A DNA stretch of 24,518 bases from an uncultured Clostridia bacterium (GTDB lineage: Bacteria > Bacillota > Clostridia > Oscillospirales > Ruminococcaceae): the NCBI GenBank assembly GCA_947588775.1, contig CANPZQ010000012.1:1-24518 (forward strand), given 5' to 3'. Of this stretch, positions 10,708 through 17,747 are shown in pieces. The notes below the pieces were generated by a model that saw only the letters and a program-made list of their open reading frames with translations, had not been told where the DNA came from and searched no databases. The position numbers and the translations under genes are program-made. The stretch's first letter is position 1. Each line of letters begins with the position of its first letter.

Positions 10708-10739
10708 GAAATCAGCAAGCCCCCCGGTTTGCTGATTTC
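10708..10739 (+). terminator. Hairpin between surface protein and cpsC: likely attenuator
   Basis: GAAATCAGCAAGCC pairs with GGTTTGCTGATTTC around a CCCC loop. No clean T-run follows, so it may stop or slow only part of transcription and let some pass into the kinase genes. It could also protect the upstream mRNA 3' end. Confidence 0.55.
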
Positions 10740-10765
10740 AATAAGTAAGGATTTTTGAGGTAAAC

Positions 10766-11629
10766 ATGGAACAAAATCAATTTCAGACCGACGCCGCGGC
10801 GTTAAGAAAAACCGCCGGCACGGCGGCGGCCGACGAAACCCAGGAAATTGACCTTCTGCTGCTTTTTAACGCGCTCAGAAAGCATATCCTCGCAATTATC
10901 GCGTCGGCTCTCGTCTTTGCCCTCGTCGCCGGAATCGTGGTGCAGTTCTTCATCACTCCGCGCTACGAGGCGACCACCTCGACATACCTCGTTTCGGTCA
11001 GCGGCGGTTCGCTGATGGATATAGTCGACCTGCAGATTTCGCAGAATATCGCTCCCGACTACGTAGACATCATCAAAAGCCGCTCCATTTTAGGGGAAAT
11101 CATCAACCTGATGGACCTCGACTACGAGTACGACGAGCTTTATAACAACGTGGAGGTAACAAACCCCACCGATACACATATCATAAAAATCACCGTCACC
11201 GACACAAACCCGGTGCTTGCGATGCAAATCGCAAACAACCTCACCGAGTATGCCGTTGAAAGAATTTCGGAAATCATGGAGGTTTCCACCCCTAATACTT
11301 ACGACGACGCTATAATCGCCGAGGAGCCGAGCTTCCCGTCGCTCACAAAAACCGTTGTGATTGCGTTCGTTTTGGGCGCGGTAATCGCCTGCGGCGTGAT
11401 TGTGTTCATCGCGGTTATGGATACCACCGTCAAGACGCCCGAGGACATCGAGAACCGCTGCGGCCTTGTAACCCTCACGAAGGTTTACTATGAGGGCGGA
11501 AAGAAGAAAAAGCACGGCTACGGTTACGGCTACGGCTATGGGTACGGTTACGGTTACGGCTCGGCCTCCAAGGAAGAGGTTGACAACAAAAACGATAAGC
11601 AGCGCAAAGGAGGAAACTCCAAGAAATGA
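10766..11629 (+). CDS. cpsC: CpsC/Wzz-like polysaccharide co-polymerase and kinase adaptor with (Gly-Tyr)7 tail
   Basis: 287-residue membrane protein of the Wzz/CpsC type, which sets polysaccharide chain length and activates the partner tyrosine kinase. Seen: a cytoplasmic N-terminus, a transmembrane helix (about 40-63), an external domain (64-187), the Pro-containing EEPSFPS motif before a second helix (about 196-218), and a cytoplasmic tail. The tail carries GKKKKH and then seven GY repeats (251-264, bases 11516-11557), ending in a Lys-rich region. In Gram-positive systems the tyrosine-rich repeat normally sits on the kinase; here the adaptor carries one as well. A GAGGT site precedes the ATG. 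The stop overlaps the kinase start (ATGA), so the two are translationally coupled. Confidence 0.9.
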   Translation: MEQNQFQTDAAALRKTAGTAAADETQEIDLLLLFNALRKHILAIIASALVFALVAGIVVQFFITPRYEATTSTYLVSVSGGSLMDIVDLQISQNIAPDYVDIIKSRSILGEIINLMDLDYEYDELYNNVEVTNPTDTHIIKITVTDTNPVLAMQIANNLTEYAVERISEIMEVSTPNTYDDAIIAEEPSFPSLTKTVVIAFVLGAVIACGVIVFIAVMDTTVKTPEDIENRCGLVTLTKVYYEGGKKKKHGYGYGYGYGYGYGYGSASKEEVDNKNDKQRKGGNSKK

Positions 11630-12330
11630 GAAGCATAACACTTAATCTTTCAAAAGACCCCTCCTACGAAATGAACGAGGCAATGAACGTCTTAAGGACG
11701 AACGTTTCTTACTCTGGCGAAGGCGTAAAGCTCGTCGCGATAACTTCCGTCGACGAGAATGCCGGCAAGTCGGTCATTTCCTTTGAGATGATGCGCAACT
11801 ACGCCAACGCCGGCCTCAAGACGCTGCTCATCGACGCCGACCTTCGTAAATCGGTATTCTCCGCGCGTCACTCCGCGCAGGTCGACGACGGCCTGCCGTT
11901 CACCGGCCTCGCCGACGTGCTTTCGGGCAAGGGCGAAATCAACGACGCGGTTTATAAGACCAATATCCCGAACGGATATGTGCTCCCCGTCGGAAACTAC
12001 GTCCTGAACCCGACTCCGCTGTTTGCCGGAAAAATTTTCGCCGCGATGCTTGACGTTCTTAAAAAGGCGTTTGACTTCATCATTATCGATACTCCCCCGC
12101 TCGGCAGGGTTATCGACGCGGCCATTATCGCGCAGAACTGCAGCGGCACTATCATTGTAGTCGGCGCAAACGAGGTCGACTACAGACAGGTGAACGAGGC
12201 GAAGAACCAGCTTCTCAGAGTCGGCGCGAACGTTTTGGGCTGCGTGCTCAACAAGGTCGGCCAGGAGAACGCGAGATACGGCGGAAAGTACAAGTATTAC
12301 GCAAAATACGGCAACGAGTACCGCTATTAA
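11626..12330 (+). CDS. cpsD: CpsD-like bacterial tyrosine kinase
   Basis: 234-residue BY-kinase of the separate-subunit Gram-positive type. It phosphorylates its own C-terminal tyrosines when bound to the membrane adaptor and so controls polysaccharide polymerisation. Seen: Walker A DENAGKSV (43-50, Lys48) following SV, with Asp-Glu-Asn-Ala replacing the more usual Pro-Gly-Glu-Gly; Walker A' LLIDADLR (67-74); Walker B FIIIDTPP (151-158); and a C-terminal cluster of seven tyrosines in the last 17 residues (RYGGKYKYYAKYGNEYRY). The start overlaps the end of cpsC by four bases. Dephosphorylation is expected from the phosphatase at 8981. Confidence 0.93.
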   Translation: MRSITLNLSKDPSYEMNEAMNVLRTNVSYSGEGVKLVAITSVDENAGKSVISFEMMRNYANAGLKTLLIDADLRKSVFSARHSAQVDDGLPFTGLADVLSGKGEINDAVYKTNIPNGYVLPVGNYVLNPTPLFAGKIFAAMLDVLKKAFDFIIIDTPPLGRVIDAAIIAQNCSGTIIVVGANEVDYRQVNEAKNQLLRVGANVLGCVLNKVGQENARYGGKYKYYAKYGNEYRY

Positions 12331-12343
12331 AGAAGGTGTCTGA

Positions 12344-13612
12344 ATGGCAAGCACTAATCAACCCAAAAAATTCCGCAAGCGCGACGTGTTGATTTACGCC
12401 GTGATTATCATCGCGGTTCTGCTGACGGTCGTCGTTGCCGCGGAGGTTATAGAGCATCTTCCCTCGAACAGAAAAAAGAACGGGGACGATTTAAATCCTC
12501 CGGCAGTGACAACGACTGCCGCCACCACCGCAGAGGAAACCACGCCAGAGGTTACTACAACCGAGGCAACAACCACCGAAGCGACGACAACGGTTACGAC
12601 GACTGCGACCACCCCCGCCACAACGACGGAGGTAACAACTACAACGCCGCCGGCAACCGAGCCGCCTGCGACGGAAGCCCCCAAGACAAAGGCCACCGAG
12701 AAGAAAACGGAAACGAAGGCTCTTGAGATGGGGGAGGACACGAAACCCGCCGACGCGGTCGACGAGCCGGAAACTATTGCGGACGACTTCTCCGAAACGG
12801 GTTACAATAACAACATAAAGAACATCGTGCTCATCGGCGTTGACAAACGGGACGAGCTGGAAGAGAGCAAACTCTACCGCACCGGCGGACAGTCGGACGT
12901 CATACTGATTGTGTCGATGAACCTTAAGACAAAGCAGTTCTTTATGGTTTCGGTGAACCGCGACCTCTGCGTGCCGGTTGAGAATTACTCTTCCACCGGC
13001 TTCTCATACGGTTGGGTGGACGAGCAGATTGCACTTGCCTATGCCTACGGCGACGGCGGACGCGCAAGCGGGAAAAACGTTCTTAAATCGCTTAACAAAC
13101 TTATGGGCGACGACATACAGTTCTTGGGATATATCGCCGCGCCGATTCCGATAGTTTCAACGGTTGCGACCAAGGTCGGAGGCGTTGAGGTATACATCGA
13201 GGACGACTTCACCGGCGTTGACGACACACTTGTACAGGGAACGACGGTAAATCTTCTCGGTCAGCATGCCGAAAACTTCGTGCGCGCAAGAATGGCGATG
13301 AAGTATTCAAACAAGAACTCGCTGAGAATGGACAGGCAGATAACGTTCATGAAGGCGTTTATCAACAAGGCAAAGACCGAAATGTCGGCTCAGCAGCTCA
13401 TCGACCTTTACACCGACATTCTCGACATGGTTAAGACCAACATGGGCAAGAAAGAGATTACCAAGTGGATTGCCGAGGCCTACGACTACGAGTTTGCCGG
13501 GATTACGAAAATCACCGGAACCGAGGGCGAGCCTAAGCATAACGCAAGGTGCACCTACATCAAGCCCGAGGAAATCGCGAAAACAGTTAAAGAGTTGTAT
13601 TATAAGAAATAA
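12344..13612 (+). CDS. LytR-CpsA-Psr family glycopolymer transferase with Thr-rich linker
   Basis: 422 residues. LCP proteins move undecaprenyl-linked glycopolymers (capsule, teichoic acid-like chains) onto peptidoglycan outside the membrane. Seen: a membrane anchor (14-34); a long Thr/Pro/Glu-rich linker (about 51-125, TTTEATTTEATTTV type); and the LCP domain (about 158-345) with NIVLIGVDKRD, GQSDVI (182-187), VSVNRD (202-207, Arg206), RARM (314-317) and LRMDRQ (327-332), the Asp/Arg set that binds the lipid pyrophosphate in this family. It starts 13 bases after the kinase stop with an AAGAAGG site and ends at the terminator at 13620, so it closes the operon. It probably attaches the polymer regulated by CpsB/C/D. 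Confidence 0.92.
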   Translation: MASTNQPKKFRKRDVLIYAVIIIAVLLTVVVAAEVIEHLPSNRKKNGDDLNPPAVTTTAATTAEETTPEVTTTEATTTEATTTVTTTATTPATTTEVTTTTPPATEPPATEAPKTKATEKKTETKALEMGEDTKPADAVDEPETIADDFSETGYNNNIKNIVLIGVDKRDELEESKLYRTGGQSDVILIVSMNLKTKQFFMVSVNRDLCVPVENYSSTGFSYGWVDEQIALAYAYGDGGRASGKNVLKSLNKLMGDDIQFLGYIAAPIPIVSTVATKVGGVEVYIEDDFTGVDDTLVQGTTVNLLGQHAENFVRARMAMKYSNKNSLRMDRQITFMKAFINKAKTEMSAQQLIDLYTDILDMVKTNMGKKEITKWIAEAYDYEFAGITKITGTEGEPKHNARCTYIKPEEIAKTVKELYYKK

Positions 13613-13619
13613 TCGGGAA

Positions 13620-13653
13620 CCCCCCTCTGCGAGAGTGCGGAGGGGGATTTTTT
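13620..13653 (+). terminator. Terminator after the LCP gene
   Basis: CCCCCTCTGC (13621-13630) pairs with GCGGAGGGGG (13637-13646) with one G-U pair, followed by a T-run. It ends the surface polysaccharide operon. Confidence 0.9.
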
Positions 13654-13760
13654 GTGGGGGTGTTGTGTGACGGTGGAATAGGACGTGGTTTGCGGATATT
13701 TGTCTGCTTTTTCGGTTTTGGCGGTCAGATTTGCCGGGATTTGATGGGTGATGAGAGGGA

Positions 13761-13842
13761 GCGCGGCGGAAAAAGCGGGCGGGAGAGGGAAGGTGGGGTG
13801 GGCGGGTGGGTGGGACCGACGAGGCAGCTTTTTCCGCCGCGC
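13761..13842 (+). repeat. Hairpin/G-quadruplex element, copy C
   Basis: A perfect 16-bp stem, GCGCGGCGGAAAAAGC (13761-13776) pairing with 13827-13842, around a 50-nt loop. The G-tract core spans 13795-13814 with five GGG/GGGG tracts separated by single bases, followed by ACCGACGAGGCA. The tail after the right arm is GGGGGTTAGCAGAAAGCCCG, close to that of copy A. The rest of 13654-13920 shows no gene. Confidence 0.9.
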
Positions 13843-13920
13843 GGGGGTTAGCAGAAAGCCCGGAGCGGGGCGAATTTAAGCCGAGCCCGCTTAGTCCAAC
13901 ATCTTTTTTCCGGTTCAGTA

Positions 13921-13949
13921 TTGCAAAAACTCAAAAAATGTGATATAAT
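13921..13949 (+). promoter_or_regulatory. Promoter of the Nudix gene
   Basis: TTGCAA (13921-13926), 17-base spacer, TATAAT (13944-13949), 55 bases before the chosen start codon. Confidence 0.75.
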
Positions 13950-14004
13950 AAAACCGAACTTTACTATTCGGATGCTCGGCAGGGCGTTCGGGAAAGGTAT
14001 TAAA

Positions 14005-14409
14005 ATGCTGCACGAAAAATCCTGCGGGGCTATAGTCTACCGCAAGTTTCACGGCAACACGGAAATCCTGCTCATCAAGCATATCAACAGCGGCCACTGG
14101 TCCTTCCCAAAAGGACACGTGGAAAGCGGCGAAACCGAGGTCGAAACCGCCCACCGCGAAATTCTGGAGGAAACAGGAATCGACGCTATCATCGATTCGA
14201 GCTTTCGCGAAACCGTTTCCTACTCCCCCAAGAGAGGAACTCAGAAGGTGGTCGTCTATTTCCTCGGAAAAGCAAAAAACACCGACTATGTCCCACAGGA
14301 GGACGAAATCGCCGAGATACGCTGGATTGAGATAGACAGGGCGCAAAACGTGCTGACCTATGAAAACGACAAGAGTATTGTAAGTAAGGCGCGGGCGGTA
14401 ATCGCCTGA
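14005..14409 (+). CDS. Nudix hydrolase, Ap4A hydrolase-like
   Basis: 134-residue Nudix enzyme that hydrolyses a nucleoside diphosphate linked to another group. The full Nudix box is present at residues 37-59 (GHVESGETEVETAHREILEETGI, matching G-x5-E-x7-R-E-U-x-E-E-x-G-U). The surrounding SCGAIVYR, LLIKH and GHWSFPKGH pattern resembles bis(5'-nucleosyl)-tetraphosphatases, so diadenosine tetraphosphate is a likely but unproved substrate. The ATG at 14005 is chosen because a longer upstream frame overlaps the promoter at 13921-13949. A GGGAAAGG site lies upstream. The gene is bracketed by inverted repeat elements C and D. Confidence 0.88.
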   Translation: MLHEKSCGAIVYRKFHGNTEILLIKHINSGHWSFPKGHVESGETEVETAHREILEETGIDAIIDSSFRETVSYSPKRGTQKVVVYFLGKAKNTDYVPQEDEIAEIRWIEIDRAQNVLTYENDKSIVSKARAVIA

Positions 14410-14533
14410 GCTGCGGACGGAAGCCGGGGACGGAAATCAGACGTCGGATTTGCGGGCATACGGGTTTTTGCGATAATCCGGCAATTTCTGCTGAACGCGA
14501 GCAGTCGACCGCCGGGCTTTTCGGAAAAACCCC

Positions 14534-14621
14534 GGCGCGGATTAAGAAAGCTGTTGCGTCGGCCCCACCCGCCCGCCCACCCCACCTTCGCGTTTTAACC
14601 CCCGCTTTCTTAATCCGCGCC
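14534..14621 (-). repeat. Hairpin/G-quadruplex element, copy D
   Basis: A perfect 18-bp stem, GGCGCGGATTAAGAAAGC (14534-14551) pairing with 14604-14621, around a 52-nt loop. G-tracts are on the minus strand (C-tracts at 14563-14583). On that strand the loop core GGTGGGGTGGGCGGG, then GGGTGGGGCCGACG, is nearly identical to copy C. It lies between the convergent Nudix and spoVG genes; 14410-14655 holds nothing else recognisable. Confidence 0.9.
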
Positions 14622-14655
14622 TCCCCCTCCCCAAAACCGCCCCCTGCCCATACTC

Positions 14656-14940
14656 TCAGCTGCTGCTTCCGCTCGGCGCGGCTTCGCTGAGCGCGTGGTA
14701 ATAGGCGGAGAGGATTTCCTCCTCCATTCGGCTGCGGACGTCGCTTGAAATCGGGTGGACGATGTCGCGAAACGCGCCGGAATCGTCGCGCCGAGAAGGC
14801 ATCGCGACAAAAAGACGGCCCTCGCCCTGAACGACCTTTATGTCGTGAACGGCAAACGCGTCGTCGAACGTAACGCTGATAATTCCCTTGAGTCTGCCTT
14901 CGGGCAGAATTTTGCGGACTTTAATGTTTGTGATGTTCAT
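14656..14940 (-). CDS. spoVG: SpoVG family RNA/DNA-binding regulator
   Basis: 94 residues, normal length for SpoVG, a small nucleic-acid binding protein that influences septation, sporulation and virulence or envelope genes in Firmicutes. Recognisable family sequence: MNITNIKVRKI, LKGIISVTFDDAFAVHDIKV, GRLFVAMPSRR and the DIVHPISSDVR segment. A GGAGGT site lies 6 bases upstream of the ATG. It is divergent from murC with a 154-base gap and convergent with the Nudix gene. The leader contains TTTTGCCT (14966-14973) and AGGCAAAA (14987-14994), which can pair. The last residues (SGSSS) are low-complexity. Confidence 0.93.
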   Translation of the reverse strand: MNITNIKVRKILPEGRLKGIISVTFDDAFAVHDIKVVQGEGRLFVAMPSRRDDSGAFRDIVHPISSDVRSRMEEEILSAYYHALSEAAPSGSSS

Positions 14941-15094
14941 GATTACCTCCGAGAGCGGTAAATTTTTTTGCCTGCGACGGTATTTTAGGCAAAATTTTTC
15001 GGGAATATTCAGCCGCGCGGCAGATATTATCAGATAAAATCCGCAAAATCGGAATATACTATCTATAAACCGTTACGAAAGAGGCGTTTTCGAT

Positions 15095-16471
15095 ATGAAC
15101 AGGGAAATTCTGGAGGGCAAGACCCGGATTCATTTTATCGGCGCGGGGGGAAGCGGAATTTTTCCCCTTGAGCAAATTCTTCTGGGAATGGGCTATCGGC
15201 TTTCGGGCTCGGACAACAACGAAACCGAAACCCTCGATTTAATCCGGAGCCTCGGCTCGGAGATTCATATGGGACACCGCGCCGAAAACGTCGAGGGCGC
15301 GGATATTGTTGTATACAGCTCCGCGATTATGAAGGATAATCCCGAAATCGTGGAGGCAAAAAGGCGCGGAATCCCGCTTTTGGAGCGGAAAGACCTTCTC
15401 GGGCTTGTAACGAGATGGTATCCGAACGCCGTATGCTTTGCGGGAACACACGGGAAAACAACCGCGACTTCGATGGCGGCGCAGATACTCTACGAGTGGG
15501 GCGACGATTTCGGCTGCGTAATCGGCGGAAAGCTGCCGATTATCGGCGGCTCCGGAAGGGCTGGAGCCTCCCCGAACATGGTTTGCGAGGCCGACGAATA
15601 TGTCGACACGTTTCTGAAGCTCAGCCCGGACATCTCGGTTATTTTAAACATCGACGCCGACCACATGGAGTATTTCAAGACGCTCGACAATCTCAAAAAT
15701 TCCTTTAAAAAATTTGCAACTAACGCCACGCGGGCGATTGTCTATAACGGCGGCGACAAAAATACCGCCGACGCGGTTGGGGGGATTGAGGGGAAGGAAA
15801 AAGTTACCTTCGGCTGGGGGGAGGAAAACGACTATCACCCCGAAAATATTGTAAGAAACGGCCTTGAAACACGCTTCGACGTGATTTATAAGGGAAAACT
15901 GCTGATGAAAACCGCGATTCATGTTCCGGGGCGGCACAACGTCCTAAACGCCCTCGCGGCGATTGCGGCGATGAGGATAACTGGCGTTCCCGACGAGGTT
16001 ATTGAGCGCGGGATTTCCGGCTTTAAAGGGGCGATGCGCCGCTTTGAGAAAATTGCTGAGGCGGGCGGCGTAACCGTCTGCGACGACTACGCGCACCACC
16101 CCGCAGAGATAAAGGCGACCCTCGGCGCGGCAAAAGAGCTCGGATTTAAGCGGATTATCGCGGTTCACCAGCCCTTCACCTATTCGCGGACAAAGCGGCT
16201 TTTAAACGAGTTCGCCGACGCGCTTTCGATGGCGGACGAGGCGGTTATAACCGAAATCATGGGCTCGCGGGAAATCAACACCTACGGCGTTTGCGCCGCC
16301 GACCTTGCGGCGATTACCCCGAACTGCACGCTTACGCCGACGTTTGAGGAGTGCGCCGACTACCTTGAAGGACATGTCGGCCCGGGCGACCTTGTGATTA
16401 CGCTCGGGTGCGGGGATATTTATAAGGTTGCAAAGGAGCTTGGGAGAAGGCTAACAGAAAACAGAACATAG
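15095..16471 (+). CDS. murC: UDP-N-acetylmuramate--L-alanine ligase (Mur ligase)
   Basis: 458 residues. MurC joins L-alanine to UDP-MurNAc using ATP, the first peptide-forming step of peptidoglycan synthesis in the cytoplasm. Seen: N-terminal Rossmann-like HFIGAGGSGI (13-22) binding the UDP-sugar; ATP-binding AGTHGKTTAT (116-125); central-domain EADEYVDTF (165-173) and NIDADHMEYF (185-194); VPGRHNVLNALAA (277-289); and C-terminal DDYAHHPAEIKATL (330-343) with HQPFTYSRTK. A GAAAGAGG site lies upstream of the ATG. The related ligase Mpl is a weaker alternative, as the length and motif set fit MurC. The last codons overlap an inverted repeat (16455-16506). Confidence 0.93.
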   Translation: MNREILEGKTRIHFIGAGGSGIFPLEQILLGMGYRLSGSDNNETETLDLIRSLGSEIHMGHRAENVEGADIVVYSSAIMKDNPEIVEAKRRGIPLLERKDLLGLVTRWYPNAVCFAGTHGKTTATSMAAQILYEWGDDFGCVIGGKLPIIGGSGRAGASPNMVCEADEYVDTFLKLSPDISVILNIDADHMEYFKTLDNLKNSFKKFATNATRAIVYNGGDKNTADAVGGIEGKEKVTFGWGEENDYHPENIVRNGLETRFDVIYKGKLLMKTAIHVPGRHNVLNALAAIAAMRITGVPDEVIERGISGFKGAMRRFEKIAEAGGVTVCDDYAHHPAEIKATLGAAKELGFKRIIAVHQPFTYSRTKRLLNEFADALSMADEAVITEIMGSREINTYGVCAADLAAITPNCTLTPTFEECADYLEGHVGPGDLVITLGCGDIYKVAKELGRRLTENRT

Positions 16472-16506
16472 GGGCGGCAGTTTTGCATTCTGTCCTCTGT
16501 TTTCTG
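16455..16506 (+). repeat. Inverted repeat overlapping the murC stop
   Basis: CAGAAAACAGA (16455-16465) pairs with TCTGTTTTCTG (16496-16506) across a 30-base loop. There is no T-run, so it is only a weak terminator candidate. It may be an unrelated insertion that supplied the last codons of murC. Confidence 0.5.
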
Positions 16507-16530
16507 ACTGTCTGTTATCTGATTTGCGGT

Positions 16531-16555
16531 CCCCCTCCCCTCGGGGGGGAGGGGG
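16531..16555. repeat. C/G-tract hairpin between murC and lexA
   Basis: CCCCCTCCCC (16531-16540) pairs with GGGGAGGGGG (16546-16555). Further G-runs up to about 16605 could also form quadruplexes. There is no gene in 16472-16823 apart from this hairpin and the palindrome at 16664-16723. Confidence 0.6.
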
Positions 16556-16663
16556 AGGTACGGGGTTTGGGGCCGCAGGGGCTTTGAAGGGGGAGGGGGG
16601 TACTTTGATAGCACGAGCGGAGCGAGTTCCTTTTGAGGCTCGGGCGGGCCGCCGAGGCTTTAA

Positions 16664-16723
16664 GCCTGAGCCTCACCCATCCCCGCTCCGCCTCCGGCTC
16701 CGGGGGACGGATTCGCCTCAGGC
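16664..16723 (+). repeat. Second palindrome family, copy 3
   Basis: Outer arms GCCTGAGCC and CCTCAGGC pair, with an inner CATCCCC/GGGGGACG pairing. The sequence matches the minus strand of 7621-7682 over most of its 60 bases and shares ATCCCC/GTCCCC, GCTCCGCC and GGGGGACGG with 7766-7832. Confidence 0.85.
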
Positions 16724-16823
16724 CGGGAAGCGTGCGCCATCCGCAGCATATCAGACAAAAAACAACAATCCCCGCTTCCACCCGCCATAAATCCCATAAA
16801 TTTTTCCAAAGGGGGCAATAAAA

Positions 16824-17411
16824 TTGCTGAGCGACAACGACAGAAAGGTCTACAACTTTATCCGCTCGCGAATCGGCGAGGGCTGCTGCCCGACGGTACG
16901 CGAGATTTGCCGCGAGGTCGGGTTCTCGTCGACTTCAATGGTTCACCGCTGCATTCAGAGGCTCGTCGAAGCGGGGCTTCTGGAGAAGCAGGGCGACCGC
17001 CTTAACCGCGCGATTCGCCTTCCGGGCGGCGAAAACATGCAGGTGCCGGTCGTCGGTACCGTCACCGCCGGACAACCCATCACCGCGGTCGAACAAATCG
17101 ACGGCTATATCGGCTTCCACCCGTCGCGCCGCTACAGCGGGGAGCTTTTCGCCTTAAAAGTTCGCGGGGAATCGATGATTAACGCCGCGATTTTAGACGG
17201 CGACACCGTAATTGTCGAGCAGACGCCATACGCCGAAAACGGGGAAATCGTCGTCGCGATGACGTCGGAGGGGGAAGCGACGGTGAAGCGATTCTTCCGC
17301 GAAAACGGGCATTTTCGCCTGCAGCCCGAAAACGACGCGATGGAGCCGATTATTCTTGACGAGGTATCGGTTCTCGGGAGAGTTGTGGCGGTTTTGAGGT
17401 ACATAGACTAA
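16824..17411 (+). CDS. lexA: LexA repressor
   Basis: 195-residue LexA, the SOS-response repressor that cleaves itself when RecA is activated. Seen: an N-terminal winged helix (PTVREICREVGFSSTSMVHRCIQRL, split by the turn at about residue 34); the cleavage site Ala82-Gly83 in VGTVTAGQP; catalytic Ser117 in RGESMINAAILDGD; and Lys155 in EATVKRFF. The start codon is TTG, supported by AAAGGGGG 9 bases upstream and by the family N-terminus. I found no convincing Gram-positive SOS box in the 100 bases upstream, so autoregulation cannot be shown from here. Confidence 0.95.
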   Translation: MLSDNDRKVYNFIRSRIGEGCCPTVREICREVGFSSTSMVHRCIQRLVEAGLLEKQGDRLNRAIRLPGGENMQVPVVGTVTAGQPITAVEQIDGYIGFHPSRRYSGELFALKVRGESMINAAILDGDTVIVEQTPYAENGEIVVAMTSEGEATVKRFFRENGHFRLQPENDAMEPIILDEVSVLGRVVAVLRYID

Positions 17412-17442
17412 GGCCCGACGAAAAAATTAAAAAGTTTTCGCT

Positions 17443-17602
17443 CAAGCCTTTTTCAAAAGGCTTGCAGGGTCAAGGGGCGGAGCCCCTTGTCGCGCTCCGC
17501 AGAGCGCGAAACTCTTATGCGTAAGCAAGCGCAGGAAGGGGGTTCAAAAAAACAGTCCGGTGGGCTGTTTCTTGCGGGGGAACCCTCGCCGGGGGTTCCC
17601 CC
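17443..17602 (+). repeat. Chain of small hairpins downstream of lexA
   Basis: Five consecutive palindromes: CAAGCCTTTT/AAAAGGCTTG (17443-17464), CAAGGGGC/GCCCCTTG (17471-17489), CGCGCT/AGCGCG (17491-17508), AACAGxCC/GGxCTGTT (17551-17569) and GGGGGAACCC/GGGTTCCCCC (17576-17602). The first blocks resemble intergenic repeat DNA common in Ruminococcaceae genomes (from memory). I do not regard a minus-strand open frame here as a gene. Confidence 0.7.
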
Positions 17603-17604
17603 AA

Positions 17605-17633
17605 CAAAAAAGGCACAGCACTCAAGTGTGCCT
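17605..17633 (-). terminator. Minus-strand terminator in a gene-free region
   Basis: Read on the minus strand, AGGCACA pairs with TGTGCCT and is followed by TTTTTT (17605-17610). It is a complete terminator pointing left, although no minus-strand gene is known upstream. An AGGAGG-ATG pair lies just upstream on that strand (about 17662-17675). Confidence 0.6.
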
Positions 17634-17747
17634 CTAACATCATGTAGCAATAGGAGCATAAAGGTATCCTCCTGAAGCCCCAACAAAAAGGCCCCTAACG
17701 CCTCAGCTGCGACATCAGCCCAAGCCAACCGTTGCCCGCCCAAATTA

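Noticed and set aside
13654..13851. 65-codon plus-strand frame after the LCP terminator
   Set aside because: It translates across hairpin element C (GGVGGWVGPTR) and begins right after a terminator; no domain or promoter.
17453..17743. 96-codon minus-strand frame after lexA
   Set aside because: It crosses its own strand's terminator and four other palindromes, and the C-terminal part is translated repeat. Only a very short peptide from the AGGAGG-preceded ATG remains possible, noted as a finding.
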